A stretch of DNA of 64,000 nt, from contig NZ_JAMJPL010000003.1 of assembly GCF_023555055.1 (NCBI RefSeq), forward strand, positions 372,001 to 436,000, read 5' to 3'. Source of the DNA: Marinobacter sp. ATCH36. Its GTDB lineage: Bacteria; Pseudomonadota; Gammaproteobacteria; Pseudomonadales; Oleiphilaceae. The position numbers and the translations under genes were made by a program. Every line of letters begins with the position of its first letter. The stretch's first letter is position 1. The notes under the pieces were generated by a model, which was given only the letters and a program-made list of their open reading frames with translations, searched no databases and had not been told where the DNA came from. Below, piece after piece: positions 12,241 to 23,917 of this stretch.

Positions 12241-13113
12241 TTACCAGCCAGTCACTTCCTTCAGTGCCTTGCCAATTTCGGCCAGACTACGCACAGTTTT
12301 GACACCGGCGTCGTTCAGGGCAGCAAACTTCTCATCTGCCGTACCCTTGCCACCGGAGATAATCGCACCAGCGTGGCCCATACGCTTGCCAGGAGGCGCA
12401 GTCACACCGGCGATGTAAGATACCACTGGCTTGGAGACGTTCTCTTTGATGAACGCAGCTGCTTCTTCCTCGGCGGTACCACCAATTTCACCAATCATTA
12501 CGATAGCCTCGGTCTGAGGATCGTCCTGCAGCAGTTGCAGGATATCGATGAAGTTGGAGCCCGGGATAGGATCGCCACCGATACCGACACAGGTGGACTG
12601 GCCGTAACCGAAGTCAGTGGTCTGCTTGACCGCTTCGTAGGTCAGGGTTCCTGAGCGGGACACAATGCCCACCTTACCCGGCTTGTGGATATGGCCCGGC
12701 ATGATACCGATCTTGCTTTCGCCCGGTGTAATGACACCCGGACAGTTAGGCCCGATCATGCGAACGCCCTTACGATCCACGTACTCTTTTGCGTACAGCA
12801 TATCGATGGTCGGGATGCCTTCAGTGATGCACACAATCAGCTGGATTCCAGCGTCTGCCGCTTCAATGATGGCGTCCTTGCAGAACGGAGCAGGTACATA
12901 GATAACCGTGGCTTCCGCGCCGGTTTTTTCGACTGCCTCGCGCACCGTATTGAATACCGGCAGGCCAAGGTGTTCAGTACCGCCCTTTCCGGGGCTTACG
13001 CCACCAACCATCTTGGTACCATACTCAATTGCCTGCTCAGAGTGGAAAGTACCCTGTGCGCCGGTAAAGCCCTGGCAGATAACTTTGGTGTCTTTGTTGA
13101 TCAGGATGCTCAT
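12241..13113 (-). CDS. sucD: Succinyl-CoA synthetase alpha subunit
   Basis: With SucC converts succinyl-CoA to succinate with formation of ATP or GTP in the TCA cycle. The 290-residue length is standard. An N-terminal CoA-binding Rossmann fold ([18 protein letters not shown]) precedes the ligase domain. The phosphorylated histidine lies in [12 protein letters not shown] near residue 247. The start codon shares one base with the sucC stop (TAATG), implying translational coupling. A strong terminator lies just downstream. Confidence 0.98.
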   Translation of the reverse strand: MSILINKDTKVICQGFTGAQGTFHSEQAIEYGTKMVGGVSPGKGGTEHLGLPVFNTVREAVEKTGAEATVIYVPAPFCKDAIIEAADAGIQLIVCITEGIPTIDMLYAKEYVDRKGVRMIGPNCPGVITPGESKIGIMPGHIHKPGKVGIVSRSGTLTYEAVKQTTDFGYGQSTCVGIGGDPIPGSNFIDILQLLQDDPQTEAIVMIGEIGGTAEEEAAAFIKENVSKPVVSYIAGVTAPPGKRMGHAGAIISGGKGTADEKFAALNDAGVKTVRSLAEIGKALKEVTGW

Positions 13114-14279
13114 TATTTACCCCCTGCGGCTTTAACGACTTGCTCTGCCGCATTCGACAGACTGGTGGCAGCGATGATGTTCAGGCCGCTGTCGGCGAGC
13201 ACCTTGGTGCCTTTCTCAGCGTTGTTACCTTCAAGACGCACAACCACTGGCACCTTCACGCCAACGTCTTTAACGGCACCGATAATGCCTTCAGCAATCA
13301 TGTCGCAGCGAACGATGCCGCCAAAGATGTTTACCAGAACCGCTTTCACATTGTCGTCAGACAGGATGATCTTGAAGGCCTCGGAAACACGCTCTTTGGT
13401 CGCGCCGCCGCCTACGTCCAGGAAGTTGGCGGGCTGGCCGCCGGACAGCTTGATGATGTCCATGGTACCCATGGCCAGACCAGCGCCATTAACCATGCAG
13501 CCGATGTTTCCTTCCAGTGCTACGTAGTTCAACTCCCACTTGGCTGCTTCCGCCTCACGGGGATCTTCCTGGGAAGGATCGTGCATTTCATGAATCTTTT
13601 TCTGGCGATACAGCGCGTTGCCGTCAACACCGACTTTGGCGTCCAGGCAATGCAGATCGCCTGCCGGAGTGATAACCAGCGGGTTAATTTCAACCAGTGC
13701 CAGATCGCACTCTTCAAACAGCTTGGCAAGCCCAATGAAAATCTTGGTGAACTGGCCGATCTGCTTGCCTTCCAGACCCAGCTTGAAAGCCAGTTCCCGG
13801 CCCTGGTAAGGCTGCGCGCCGACCAACGGGTCAACTTCGGCCTTGAGGATTTTCTCGGGCGTTTCTTCTGCGACTTTTTCGATCTCGACACCACCTTCGG
13901 TGGACGCCATGAACACGATGCGACGGGTGCCACGGTCAACAACGGCGCCCAGATACAGCTCCTGGTCGATATCGGTCAGGGACTCAACCAGGATCTTGCC
14001 GACCGGCTGCCCGTTTTCGTCGGTCTGGTAAGTAACCAGATTCTTGCCCAGCCAGTTTTCCGCAAAAGCACGGATCTCGTCCTTGCTCTTGACCAGCTTC
14101 ACACCGCCGGCCTTGCCGCGGCCACCGGCGTGGACCTGTGCCTTTACAACCCAGGCGTCGCCGCCGATTTCGTCGGCAGCAGCCACGGCATCTTTTGGCG
14201 TCTCGCAGGCGATACCCCTGGATACTGGCAGGCCATATTCAGCAAACAGCTGCTTGCCCTGATATTCATGCAAATTCAT
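13113..14279 (-). CDS. sucC: Succinyl-CoA synthetase beta subunit
   Basis: ATP-grasp subunit of succinyl-CoA synthetase. The 388-residue protein begins [20 protein letters not shown], as in the family, with nucleotide-binding residues in [17 protein letters not shown]. The C-terminal domain contains [17 protein letters not shown] and [16 protein letters not shown]. It is separated from lpdA by 76 bases holding a strong hairpin (14313-14338). It is one base out of register with sucD (TAATG overlap). Confidence 0.98.
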   Translation of the reverse strand: MNLHEYQGKQLFAEYGLPVSRGIACETPKDAVAAADEIGGDAWVVKAQVHAGGRGKAGGVKLVKSKDEIRAFAENWLGKNLVTYQTDENGQPVGKILVESLTDIDQELYLGAVVDRGTRRIVFMASTEGGVEIEKVAEETPEKILKAEVDPLVGAQPYQGRELAFKLGLEGKQIGQFTKIFIGLAKLFEECDLALVEINPLVITPAGDLHCLDAKVGVDGNALYRQKKIHEMHDPSQEDPREAEAAKWELNYVALEGNIGCMVNGAGLAMGTMDIIKLSGGQPANFLDVGGGATKERVSEAFKIILSDDNVKAVLVNIFGGIVRCDMIAEGIIGAVKDVGVKVPVVVRLEGNNAEKGTKVLADSGLNIIAATSLSNAAEQVVKAAGGK

Positions 14280-14312
14280 AGTTAATGTCCCGCTATTTTA
14301 TGAAGGATAGCA

Positions 14313-14338
14313 GGAGGGCGCCTTCATTGGCGCCCTCC
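14313..14338. other. Strong hairpin in the lpdA-sucC gap
   Basis: A perfect 10-base stem (GGAGGGCGCC with GGCGCCCTCC) and a six-base loop lies between the lpdA stop and the sucC start. There is no T-run on either strand, so it is more likely an attenuator, RNA-processing or 3'-end stabilising element within the sucAB-lpdA-sucCD message than a full terminator. Function is inferred. Confidence 0.6.
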
Positions 14339-14355
14339 CTGTTTCCTGATTTGCG

Positions 14356-15798
<1,443 letters not shown>

Positions 15799-15830
15799 TT
15801 ATCCCGTTTTTCAATTCGTTAAGTGTCAGC

Positions 15831-17081
15831 TTAAACGTCCAGCAGAATACGCGCCGGGTCTTCAAGCATTTCCTTGATAGCCACCAGGAACTGCACTGCT
15901 TCCTTGCCATCGATCATGCGGTGGTCATACGAAAGCGCCAGATACATCATCGGCTGAATCTCGACCTTGCCGTTAACCGCCATGGGGCGCTCCTGAATCT
16001 TGTGCATGCCCAGGATGGCCGTTTGCGGCGGGTTGAGGATCGGTGTCGAAATCAGTGAGCCAAAGATACCGCCATTAGTGATGGTAAAGGTACCACCGGT
16101 CATCTCCTCGATCCCCAGTTTTCCCTCTTTGGCCTTGGTTCCATATTCCACAATCTTCTTCTCGATGCCGGCCAGGCCAAGGGCATCGGTATCACGTAAA
16201 ACAGGAACGACCAGACCACGATCGCTTGAGACTGCGATGCCAATATCCTGATAACCATGGTAAACCATGTCATTACCATCGATGGAGGCATTCACAGCCG
16301 GGAAGCGCTTCAGAGCTTCTGTAGCCGCCTTGGTGAAAAACGACATAAAGCCGAGCTTGACACCGTGGCGCTTCTCGAAGCTTTCCTTGTACTGCTTGCG
16401 CAGCTCCATCACAGGGCCCATGTTCACTTCGTTGAACGTGGTGAGCATGGCCGCGGTCTGTTGGGCATTAACCAGGCGCTTGGCAATACTGGCGCGCAAA
16501 CGGGTCATCGGTACCCGCTTCTCCGGCCGCTCTCCTGCGTTCACATCAACCTGAGGCATATCACCGGCCGGCTTCGATGCAGGGGCTGATGTAGAACCTG
16601 AAGACTTTCCAGTATCTATATGATTTTGAACGTCTTCTTTGGTTACTCGACCGTCTTTTCCTGTACCCTCAACCGAGCCCGGATCAATACTATTCTCCTC
16701 GGCCAGCTTGCGGGCAGCCGGGCTGAGAATGGCGTCGCCAGAAGGTTTGGCAGACGCCTCAGCCGGCTGATCAGCCGTTTCTTCCTTCTTGCCTTCCTCT
16801 TCTTTACCTTCATCCTTCGCGGCGGGCTTTGATTCGCCAGCGGCGCCTTCCTTGAATTTGCCGACCACTTCACCGCTTTCTACGGTGTCGCCTTCGCCCT
16901 TGAGTATTTCCTCGATTACACCATCAGCCGGGGCAACCACCTCGAGCACGACCTTGTCGGTTTCAATGTCGACGATCAGCTCGTCACGCGAACAGGCTTC
17001 GCCAGGCTGTTTGTGCCAGGTCGCGACTGTTCCCTCCGCGACCGACTCTGGGAATACGGGGGCTTTTATTTCAGTTGACAT
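15831..17081 (-). CDS. sucB: Dihydrolipoyllysine succinyltransferase (E2 of 2-oxoglutarate dehydrogenase)
   Basis: Core acyltransferase of the complex, moving succinyl groups from lipoyl-lysine to CoA. The 416-residue protein has one N-terminal lipoyl domain with the modified lysine in [11 protein letters not shown] near residue 43. A Glu/Lys/Ala-rich linker follows. The peripheral-subunit-binding domain is at about 117-155 ([16 protein letters not shown]). A second linker leads to the C-terminal catalytic domain ending [17 protein letters not shown]. One lipoyl domain is the norm for SucB. It starts 25 bases after the sucA stop. Confidence 0.97.
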   Translation of the reverse strand: MSTEIKAPVFPESVAEGTVATWHKQPGEACSRDELIVDIETDKVVLEVVAPADGVIEEILKGEGDTVESGEVVGKFKEGAAGESKPAAKDEGKEEEGKKEETADQPAEASAKPSGDAILSPAARKLAEENSIDPGSVEGTGKDGRVTKEDVQNHIDTGKSSGSTSAPASKPAGDMPQVDVNAGERPEKRVPMTRLRASIAKRLVNAQQTAAMLTTFNEVNMGPVMELRKQYKESFEKRHGVKLGFMSFFTKAATEALKRFPAVNASIDGNDMVYHGYQDIGIAVSSDRGLVVPVLRDTDALGLAGIEKKIVEYGTKAKEGKLGIEEMTGGTFTITNGGIFGSLISTPILNPPQTAILGMHKIQERPMAVNGKVEIQPMMYLALSYDHRMIDGKEAVQFLVAIKEMLEDPARILLDV

Positions 17082-17106
17082 CTCGGGTCCTTAGTTCGGT
17101 AGCTCG

Positions 17107-19944
17107 TCAGATTTCAAACGCGTCGTTAACCAGTTTTTTCTGCTCTTCAATGTGGGCGGACATATGCCCACAAGCCGGGGCAGCGGATGCATCACGACCA
17201 GCATATTGAAGATACAATTTCGGATTCTTGCGGTGTAGTGCATTGCGCATGTGGTGTTGACTGCAATACCAGGCACCCTGATTCATGGGCTCTTCCTGAC
17301 ACCAGACTACATGCTTGAGCTTGGGGTACAGGGCCAGAAGCTCGTCCAGGTCATCCCCCGGGAACGGATACAACTGCTCTATACGAACAATCGCAACATC
17401 GTCCCGTTCATCTGATTTCTTGCGCTCCAACAGGTCGAAATAGACCTTGCCACTACACAGAATCAGGCGATCGACCTTCTTCGGATCTGACGGCTCTTTC
17501 TCGGGCAGCACTGTTTTGAAGGTGCCTGACGTAAGATCGTCAAGATCCGAGGTTGCCTCTTTATGTCGCAACAGGCTTTTTGGCGTTATCGCCACCAATG
17601 GCTTGCGCAGCGGACGTTTTACCTGACGGCGCAGCATATGGAATACCTGCGACGGGGTTGTTGGCACACACACCTGAATGTTGTGCTCTGCTGAAAGCTG
17701 TAGGAAGCGTTCAAGGCGGGCTGAACTGTGCTCTGGCCCCTGGCCTTCGTAACCATGAGGCAACAGCAGAGTCAGACCGCAGAGGCGGCCCCATTTGTGC
17801 TCACCGCTGGTCAGGAACTGGTCAATAACAACCTGAGCGCCGTTGGCAAAGTCGCCAAACTGAGCTTCCCAGACCACGAGTCCGCTCGGAGCCGTCGTTG
17901 AGTAGCCGTACTCGAATGCCATCACCGCCTCTTCGGACAGCAATGAATCATAGATCTCGAACTTCGGCTGATCGTCGGCAATATGTTCCAGGGCGGTATG
18001 GGTCGCGCCGTCTTTCTGGCTGTGCAGCACAGCATGGCGATGCGAGAATGTACCGCGACCGACGTCCTGACCGGTAATACGGATCGGGTGCCCTTCATTT
18101 AGCAGCGTGGCATAGGCCATGATCTCGCCATAGCCCCAGTTAATGGGCAGGGCACCAGCTGTCATTTTTTCGCGATCACTGATGATCTTGGACACCTGGC
18201 GCTGCACACCGAAACCTTCCGGTATATGGGTCAGTTTTTTACCAAGCTTCTGGATCGTCTTCAGAGCAACGCTTGACTTACACTTCGCTGTCCACTCATG
18301 ACCCAGATACGGAGTCCAGTCTACATAGAGCTCTTTGTTGGGCTCCTTGACCAGGGCCTTGACCACATGGTCGCCCTTGTCCAGCTCGTCACGGTAGTCC
18401 AGCTCCATCTGCTTCGCCTCTTCCTCGGTGATAACCCCGTCCGTCACCAGCTTTTCGGCGTAAAGGTTGCGAGTCGTTGTCAGCTTGCGAATTTTTTCGT
18501 ACATAACCGGCTGGGTGGCAGCCGGTTCATCCGCCTCGTTGTGGCCGCGACGGCGATAGCACACCAGATCAATCACCACGTCATTCTTGAACTCGTGGCG
18601 ATAATCCATGGCCATCTGGGTCACAAACATGACCGCTTCGGGATCGTCCGCGTTCACATGCAGAATCGGCGCCTGAATCATCTTGGCCACATCCGTGCAG
18701 TATTCCGTGGAGCGGGCGTCCTCCTGTTTGCTAGTGGTAAAACCGACCTGGTTGTTAATGACGATATGGATCGTACCGCCAACACCATAGCCCCGGGTCT
18801 GGGACATCTGGAAGGTTTCCATGACCACGCCCTGCCCTGCAAAGGCGGCGTCACCGTGCATGATAATGGGAACACACTGAGTACCGTTAGGGTCTTCGCG
18901 GCGGGTCTGGCGGGCGCGAACTGAGCCCACAACCACTGGCGAGACAATCTCCAGGTGTGACGGGTTAAATGCCAGGGCCAGGTGAATTTCACCGCCCTCA
19001 GTCATCACGTTGGATGAGAAGCCCTGATGATATTTGACGTCACCAGAGCCGGAATCCGCGAGTTTCTTGCCCTCGAATTCATCAAACAGTTCTTTGGGGT
19101 TTTTGCCAAGCGTATTCACCAGAACGTTCAGGCGGCCACGGTGGGCCATACCCAAAACGATTTCCTTGGCGCCATAGCTGCCCGCCCTCTGGATAAGCTC
19201 GTCCAGGCACGGAATCAGGGTTTCACCACCTTCGAGACCAAAACGCTTGACCCCGGGATAGCGGGAACCAAGATATTTCTCCAGCCCCTCTGCAGCTGTA
19301 AGACGTTCCAATAAGTGCTTGCGGGTAGCGACTTCGTAGTTGGGCCGGGAACGAACCGGTTCCATCCGCTGCTGAAACCAGCGTTTAATCCGCGTGTCCA
19401 CAACGTGCATGTACTCGGCACCAATGCTTTCGCAGTAGGTCTCACGCAGGCCGTCAACAATATCCCTGAGCTTCATGGTCTCGGACCCGAAGTTCAGGGA
19501 GCCGGTCTGAAACTCCAGGTCGTAATCCGCTTCGGAAAGCTCATGAAACGAAGGGTCGAGATCTTCCACCTGAGGCCGGTCCCAGACACCGAGAGGATCG
19601 AGTTTCGCTTCCTGGTGGCCACGAAAGCGAAAGGCATTGATCAGCTGTAGCACGCGAATCTGCTTCTTGTCCGCATCCACGGTGGCACTGGCGGGCACGC
19701 CGCTGCTGGCAAGGAAACGCTGATTACGGGAAATGTGCTCGAACTGCTGGCGTATAGACGAATGATCTATATCGCGACCTTTAAAGCCATCAACACTGGG
19801 AAGTTTGTCGAAATAACTACGCCACTCTTCAGGAACGGCATTGGGGTCTTTCAGGTAGGTTTCGAAAAGCTGTTCAACATAGGCAAGATTTCCACCTTGG
19901 AGGTGGGAAGTCTGCCATAACTGCTCCATCATGCTTTCGTGCAT
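17107..19944 (-). CDS. sucA: 2-oxoglutarate dehydrogenase E1 component
   Basis: Thiamine-diphosphate enzyme that decarboxylates 2-oxoglutarate and succinylates the E2 lipoyl group. I place the start at the ATG at 19944-19942. AAGGTGAG stands about nine bases upstream, and the product (MHESMMEQLWQTSHLQGGNL, 945 residues) matches the usual family N-terminus and length. The open frame runs 50 codons further upstream to 20094, but those residues look non-coding. Motifs seen are the E2-binding N-terminus, the ThDP/Mg region (MAHRGRLNVLVNTLGKNP and MHGDAAFAGQGVVMETFQMS) and the C-terminal transketolase-like domain (HRHAVLHSQKDG). It heads the sucAB-lpdA-sucCD run. Confidence 0.96.
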   Translation of the reverse strand: MHESMMEQLWQTSHLQGGNLAYVEQLFETYLKDPNAVPEEWRSYFDKLPSVDGFKGRDIDHSSIRQQFEHISRNQRFLASSGVPASATVDADKKQIRVLQLINAFRFRGHQEAKLDPLGVWDRPQVEDLDPSFHELSEADYDLEFQTGSLNFGSETMKLRDIVDGLRETYCESIGAEYMHVVDTRIKRWFQQRMEPVRSRPNYEVATRKHLLERLTAAEGLEKYLGSRYPGVKRFGLEGGETLIPCLDELIQRAGSYGAKEIVLGMAHRGRLNVLVNTLGKNPKELFDEFEGKKLADSGSGDVKYHQGFSSNVMTEGGEIHLALAFNPSHLEIVSPVVVGSVRARQTRREDPNGTQCVPIIMHGDAAFAGQGVVMETFQMSQTRGYGVGGTIHIVINNQVGFTTSKQEDARSTEYCTDVAKMIQAPILHVNADDPEAVMFVTQMAMDYRHEFKNDVVIDLVCYRRRGHNEADEPAATQPVMYEKIRKLTTTRNLYAEKLVTDGVITEEEAKQMELDYRDELDKGDHVVKALVKEPNKELYVDWTPYLGHEWTAKCKSSVALKTIQKLGKKLTHIPEGFGVQRQVSKIISDREKMTAGALPINWGYGEIMAYATLLNEGHPIRITGQDVGRGTFSHRHAVLHSQKDGATHTALEHIADDQPKFEIYDSLLSEEAVMAFEYGYSTTAPSGLVVWEAQFGDFANGAQVVIDQFLTSGEHKWGRLCGLTLLLPHGYEGQGPEHSSARLERFLQLSAEHNIQVCVPTTPSQVFHMLRRQVKRPLRKPLVAITPKSLLRHKEATSDLDDLTSGTFKTVLPEKEPSDPKKVDRLILCSGKVYFDLLERKKSDERDDVAIVRIEQLYPFPGDDLDELLALYPKLKHVVWCQEEPMNQGAWYCSQHHMRNALHRKNPKLYLQYAGRDASAAPACGHMSAHIEEQKKLVNDAFEI

Positions 19945-20253
19945 TTTGTGTAGCTCACCTTGGGCTGGTGCGGGGAGCTGGCTATGGTCGGCCAGGGGTA
20001 AATCTGAGTCAATACGGGTTTTTACGGGATCGACTTTGGCCACCACACCCAGCAAGGATGTTTTCCGTTCCCCGGTGGTTATTATACTCAGCAACGTCGT
20101 GGGGGAACCTTATAAGCTCCCGTCACGGCTTGCGTAGTTTGCACCCTGTTAAGACTTTTGACTATAAGCCTTTGGTTGAAGAGCCCGCGTCATTGCAGGC
20201 TCCTCCGGGTGCGAGCTTCATCAGCACAGTATAGACGTTGTGCCGGATTTTGC
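19945..20253. other. sdhB-sucA intergenic region with a weak terminator-like hairpin
   Basis: Three hundred and nine bases without a supported gene. On the minus strand a hairpin at 20202-20181 (GAGCCTGC paired with GCGGGCTC, one mismatch) is followed by only a short pyrimidine stretch, so at best it is a partial terminator after sdhB. I see no convincing -35/-10 pair for sucA. The 50 in-frame codons upstream of the chosen sucA start fall here. Confidence 0.5.
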
Positions 20254-20958
20254 TTAAGTTGCCCGCTGAAGCAGAAGATTGCGGATATGGCCGATCGCCC
20301 TTGTAGGGTTCAGGCCTTTAGGGCAGACACTGACACAGTTCATGATTCCACGGCAGCGGAATACGCTGAACGGGTCGTCAAGATTGGCAAGCCGCTCTTC
20401 CTGGGCGGTATCCCGGCTATCCGCCAGAAAACGGTAAGCCTGCAACAGACCGGCCGGGCCAATAAACTTGTCCGGGTTCCACCAGAACGACGGGCAGGAC
20501 GTGGAACAGCAGGCACAAAGAATGCACTCGTAAAGGCCGTCCAGTTTTTCCCGGTCTTCAGGAGACTGGTAGCGTTCAATGGCGGGGGCCGGGTTATCGT
20601 TGACCAGGTACGGCATAACCTTCTCGTATTGCTTGTAGAAAAGGCTCATGTCCACGACCAGGTCACGGATAACCGGAAGCCCCGGCAACGGGCGCAATAC
20701 CAGTTTGTTGTTCTTGAGCACCTCTGACAACGGGGTAATACAGGCAAGACCATTCTTGCCGTTCATGTTCATACCATCTGAACCACACACACCTTCGCGG
20801 CAGGAACGCCGGTAGGCCATTGAAGCATCCCGCTCCTTGATGAGATTCAGCACATCAAGGACCATCAGGTCCTTGCCTTCGGGAACTTCGACTTCCACGT
20901 CCTGCATATAGGGCGCGTTGTCGACTTCCGGGTTATAACGATAAAGGCTCACTAACAT
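20254..20958 (-). CDS. sdhB: Succinate dehydrogenase iron-sulfur subunit
   Basis: Carries electrons from the SdhA flavin to the membrane quinone through three Fe-S centres. The start is the ATG at 20958-20956 behind AAGGGGGA. The frame extends upstream to 21021 inside sdhA, but that part is not conserved. The 234-residue product shows the [2Fe-2S] site (CREGVCGSDGMNMNG) and the [4Fe-4S] and [3Fe-4S] cysteines (CILCACCSTSCPSFWW and CRGIMNCVSVCPKGL). Thirteen bases separate it from sdhA. Confidence 0.97.
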   Translation of the reverse strand: MLVSLYRYNPEVDNAPYMQDVEVEVPEGKDLMVLDVLNLIKERDASMAYRRSCREGVCGSDGMNMNGKNGLACITPLSEVLKNNKLVLRPLPGLPVIRDLVVDMSLFYKQYEKVMPYLVNDNPAPAIERYQSPEDREKLDGLYECILCACCSTSCPSFWWNPDKFIGPAGLLQAYRFLADSRDTAQEERLANLDDPFSVFRCRGIMNCVSVCPKGLNPTRAIGHIRNLLLQRAT

Positions 20959-20971
20959 TTCAACGTCCCCC

Positions 20972-22744
20972 TTAGTAAGTCCGGACCTTCGGCTCAAACG
21001 TGTCAACGGTCTTCGGCGCAAAATTCACAGCACGCTTACCGACACGCTTGTCTACCGGGTAATACATAGAGTGTTTGAGCCAGTTCTCATCGTCCCGCTC
21101 GGTAAAGTCATTGCGGGCATGGGCGCCGCGGCTTTCCTTACGCTCAAACGCGGAAATGGCAGTAGCCTGAGCCACTTCGAAAAGGTTGTCGAGCTCAAGC
21201 GCTTCGATACGGGCAGTATTGAAGGCATTACTGGTGTCGGCCAGCTTGGTGTTACGAACACGCTCACCGATCGCCTCCAGTTTCTTCAGCCCCTCTTCCA
21301 TGCTCTTGCCGTCACGGAATACGCCAAAGTAGAGCTGCATGCAACTCTGCAGCTCCTTGCGAACCTCGGCAACACTTTCTCCCTCGGACGCACCGTTAAG
21401 GCGCTCAAGGCGGGCCATGGCATTCTTGATATCCTGCTCACTGGCGCCGTCAACCTCGAACCCGCCACGAAGCTGCTCTTCAATGTGCAGACCAGCCGCA
21501 CGGCCAAACACCACAAGGTCGAGCAGTGAATTGCCACCAAGACGGTTGGCGCCGTGAACCGATACGCAGGCTGCCTCGCCACAGGCGAACAGGCCCGGAA
21601 TCGGCTTGTCGTTACCACTTTCGTCCTGAGTCAGGGCCTGACCGCCGACGTTGGTCGGGATGCCGCCCATCATGTAGTGACAGGTCGGAACAACAGGAAC
21701 CGGTTCTTTAACCGGGTCAACGTGTGCGAAGGTACGGGACAACTCACAGATACCCGGCAGACGCAGGTTCAGGGTTTCTTCTCCCAAATGATCCAGTTTC
21801 AGCAGAACGTGGTCTTTTTCCGGCCCACAGCCCCGACCTTCAAGAATCTCGATCACCATTGACCGCGCGACAACGTCACGGCCAGCCAGGTCTTTCGCGT
21901 TAGGAGCATAGCGCTCCATGAAACGCTCGCCCTCGGAGTTGATCAGATAGCCACCCTCACCCCGGCAACCTTCGGTCACCAGCGTACCGGCACCATAGAT
22001 ACCCGTCGGGTGGAACTGCCACATCTCCATGTCCTGCATCGGGAAACCAGCACGCAGGGCCATGCCAATACCGTCGCCGGTGTTGATCAGGGCATTGGTG
22101 GTAGACGCGTAAATCCGGCCTGCCCCGCCTGTCGCCAGTACGGTAGCCTTGGACTTGATATAAGCCACTTCACCGGTTTCAATCTCGATGGCGACGATCC
22201 CGACTACTTCGTCTTTGCTGTTCTTCACCAGGTCGACTGCGTACCACTCATTAAGGAAGGTAGTGCCACCTTTCAGGTTTGCCTGATACAGCGTGTGCAG
22301 GAGCGCATGACCGGTACGGTCAGCGGCGGCACAGGTACGTGCTGCCTGAGTGGGATTGTCCGGACCTTTGGACTGACCACCAAACGGGCGCTGATAAATG
22401 CGGCCCTGCTCGGTACGGGAAAACGGCAGCCCCATGTGCTCCAGCTCGAATACTGCCTGAGGACCTACCGAGCACATATACTCGACGGCATCCTGGTCGG
22501 CGATATAGTCAGAACCCTTGACCGTATCGTACATGTGCCAGCGCCAGTCATCGTTCGGGTCAGCACTGGCAATCGCGCAGGTAATACCACCCTGGGCAGA
22601 TACTGTGTGGGAACGTGTCGGGAACACCTTGGTGATACACGCGGTATTGACGCCGGACTCGGTCAGCTGCAGGGCTGCACGCATACCGGCACCGCCGCCA
22701 CCGATAACAATCGCGTCGTAAGACATGGTCTTGATATTAGCCAT
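20972..22744 (-). CDS. sdhA: Succinate dehydrogenase flavoprotein subunit
   Basis: Oxidises succinate to fumarate with covalently bound FAD. The 590-residue protein has the N-terminal dinucleotide motif [15 protein letters not shown], the FAD-linking histidine in [10 protein letters not shown], and substrate-site residues in [21 protein letters not shown]. The C-terminal hallmark [20 protein letters not shown] is also present. It is three bases from sdhD and 13 from sdhB, so the operon is sdhCDAB. Confidence 0.98.
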   Translation of the reverse strand: MANIKTMSYDAIVIGGGGAGMRAALQLTESGVNTACITKVFPTRSHTVSAQGGITCAIASADPNDDWRWHMYDTVKGSDYIADQDAVEYMCSVGPQAVFELEHMGLPFSRTEQGRIYQRPFGGQSKGPDNPTQAARTCAAADRTGHALLHTLYQANLKGGTTFLNEWYAVDLVKNSKDEVVGIVAIEIETGEVAYIKSKATVLATGGAGRIYASTTNALINTGDGIGMALRAGFPMQDMEMWQFHPTGIYGAGTLVTEGCRGEGGYLINSEGERFMERYAPNAKDLAGRDVVARSMVIEILEGRGCGPEKDHVLLKLDHLGEETLNLRLPGICELSRTFAHVDPVKEPVPVVPTCHYMMGGIPTNVGGQALTQDESGNDKPIPGLFACGEAACVSVHGANRLGGNSLLDLVVFGRAAGLHIEEQLRGGFEVDGASEQDIKNAMARLERLNGASEGESVAEVRKELQSCMQLYFGVFRDGKSMEEGLKKLEAIGERVRNTKLADTSNAFNTARIEALELDNLFEVAQATAISAFERKESRGAHARNDFTERDDENWLKHSMYYPVDKRVGKRAVNFAPKTVDTFEPKVRTY

Positions 22745-22747
22745 TAA

Positions 22748-23092
22748 TTAAAGCCCCCAAAGAATCTGAATGCCCCAGACTACATACACAAACATTGTCA
22801 AACCACACAGTGCCTGAACCAGGAACCGGGGCAGAGTCGCCTTGATGTAATCCGTTGTTACTGTCCAGAGCCCCACCCAGGCATGCGCGCCGATTGATAA
22901 CAGTGCAAGCAGGGTAAAGATGCGAAACCAGGTCTGATCGAAGAGCGACGACCAGGATTCATAGTTGACGTCAGACGTCAGCATGAAACCGAACAGAAAA
23001 ATTGTATACAGAGCAAGTACGTAGGCGGTGACTCGCTGGATCATCCAATCAAATACGCCGCTGCGCCCGAGGTTCGTTACGCTGTTTACCAT
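22748..23092 (-). CDS. sdhD: Succinate dehydrogenase membrane anchor subunit SdhD
   Basis: A 114-residue small hydrophobic subunit that helps bind heme b and ubiquinone. Three membrane helices are visible, about residues 15-38, 56-78 and 86-112. The conserved His of the family occurs in LLSIGAHAWVGLWTVTTDYIK. The start overlaps the sdhC end by seven bases. Confidence 0.93.
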   Translation of the reverse strand: MVNSVTNLGRSGVFDWMIQRVTAYVLALYTIFLFGFMLTSDVNYESWSSLFDQTWFRIFTLLALLSIGAHAWVGLWTVTTDYIKATLPRFLVQALCGLTMFVYVVWGIQILWGL

Positions 23093-23460
23093 ACCCAGAC
23101 TCCTGCAAGAAGGATGAGAATAACGGAAATCACGACTGTGGCTTTCGCCGCAAGCCGGCCACTTTCCAGCTCTTCGCCGATGCCCACATCCATCAGCAGG
23201 TGCTTGATACCCGCAACCAGGTGGTACAGCAAGGCAGACAGAATGCCCCAGGTAATCAGCTTCGCAAGGAAGCTGTCCAGCAACCCACTAACACGGCTGT
23301 AGCCCTCTTCCCCGGACAGGGAAAGTTGAAGTCCGTACAGCATGAAAGCGACACCTACAAAAATGATGATGCCACTGACGCGATGCAGTATGGACGTGAT
23401 AGCTGGCAGCGGAAAATGGAACTTGCCGAGATCGAGATTTACTGGTCGTTTGCTATTCAC
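23086..23460 (-). CDS. sdhC: Succinate dehydrogenase cytochrome b556 subunit SdhC
   Basis: A 124-residue membrane subunit that begins with the family signature RPVNLDLGKFHFPLPAITSI. HRVSGIIIFVGVAFML follows, and later the heme-ligand region LYHLVAGIKHLLMDVGIG. Three transmembrane helices are apparent. It is the first gene of sdhCDAB, preceded by a promoter at 23643-23671 and a leader of roughly 180 bases. Confidence 0.95.
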   Translation of the reverse strand: MNSKRPVNLDLGKFHFPLPAITSILHRVSGIIIFVGVAFMLYGLQLSLSGEEGYSRVSGLLDSFLAKLITWGILSALLYHLVAGIKHLLMDVGIGEELESGRLAAKATVVISVILILLAGVWVW

Positions 23461-23642
23461 AGCGCTCTCACACTCTCTCTTGGTTCCGCGGGCCGGATAA
23501 ACCGGGTGCGGATGGTTGGTATGTAACGATCATAATGCGGAACGAATCCGGCACACGATTGCCTAAGGAGGGAGAAAACCCGACATGCGCTCTTCTAAAA
23601 TCTGACGCTGCGGTCGGCTCAATCCCCGATTCCGGGATACGG

Positions 23643-23671
23643 ATTATAAGGAGTACCCCTGCCAATTACAA
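23643..23671 (-). promoter_or_regulatory. Probable sigma-70 promoter of sdhCDAB
   Basis: On the minus strand, TTGTAA is followed by a 17-base spacer and a perfect TATAAT. It lies about 180 bases before the sdhC start, in the sdhC-gltA divergent region. The hexamers are seen; activity is inferred. Confidence 0.65.
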
Positions 23672-23822
23672 ACGCGGAACCTTGTGAAAGCCCGTAAAAT
23701 CAGGCCTTGGGACTTGCTATAAAGACAATTGACAAATCCGATTTGTGCTGGCCGGGTGGGCATGTATCGGATTTAAACGATTGACAGCGAATGTCGAAAA
23801 ACGGGTTTTATGGCCCCCTCCA

Positions 23823-23850
23823 TTGACAAAAAAAGCCAACGCCCTATATT
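23823..23850 (+). promoter_or_regulatory. Probable sigma-70 promoter of gltA
   Basis: A perfect TTGACA, a 16-base spacer and TATATT lie about 70 bases before the gltA start, in an AT-rich context. gltA then has AGGAGA seven bases upstream of its ATG. Confidence 0.65.
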
Positions 23851-23917
23851 TTGCCGCCAGTTTTGCGATAATACGCGCCTTCTCGCGCTTTAAAATGCTG
23901 ATAAATAGGAGAGCACC

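Larger units (their letters stand above)
23461..23917. other. Divergent sdhC-gltA regulatory region
   Basis: Four hundred and fifty-seven bases with no supported gene. From sdhC to gltA it holds the sdhC promoter (23643-23671), a perfect 15-base palindrome ACAAATC-C-GATTTGT (23732-23746), a further TTGACA near 23787, and the gltA promoter (23823-23850). The palindrome has operator-like symmetry and sits between the two promoters. Confidence 0.6.

Noticed and set aside
13140-14285. 381-residue open frame on the + strand
   Set aside because: Exact antisense of sucC; no ribosome site or known fold.
19945-20094. 50-codon N-terminal extension of sucA
   Set aside because: The ATG at 19944 has a good ribosome site and gives the normal family N-terminus; the extension has no conserved features.
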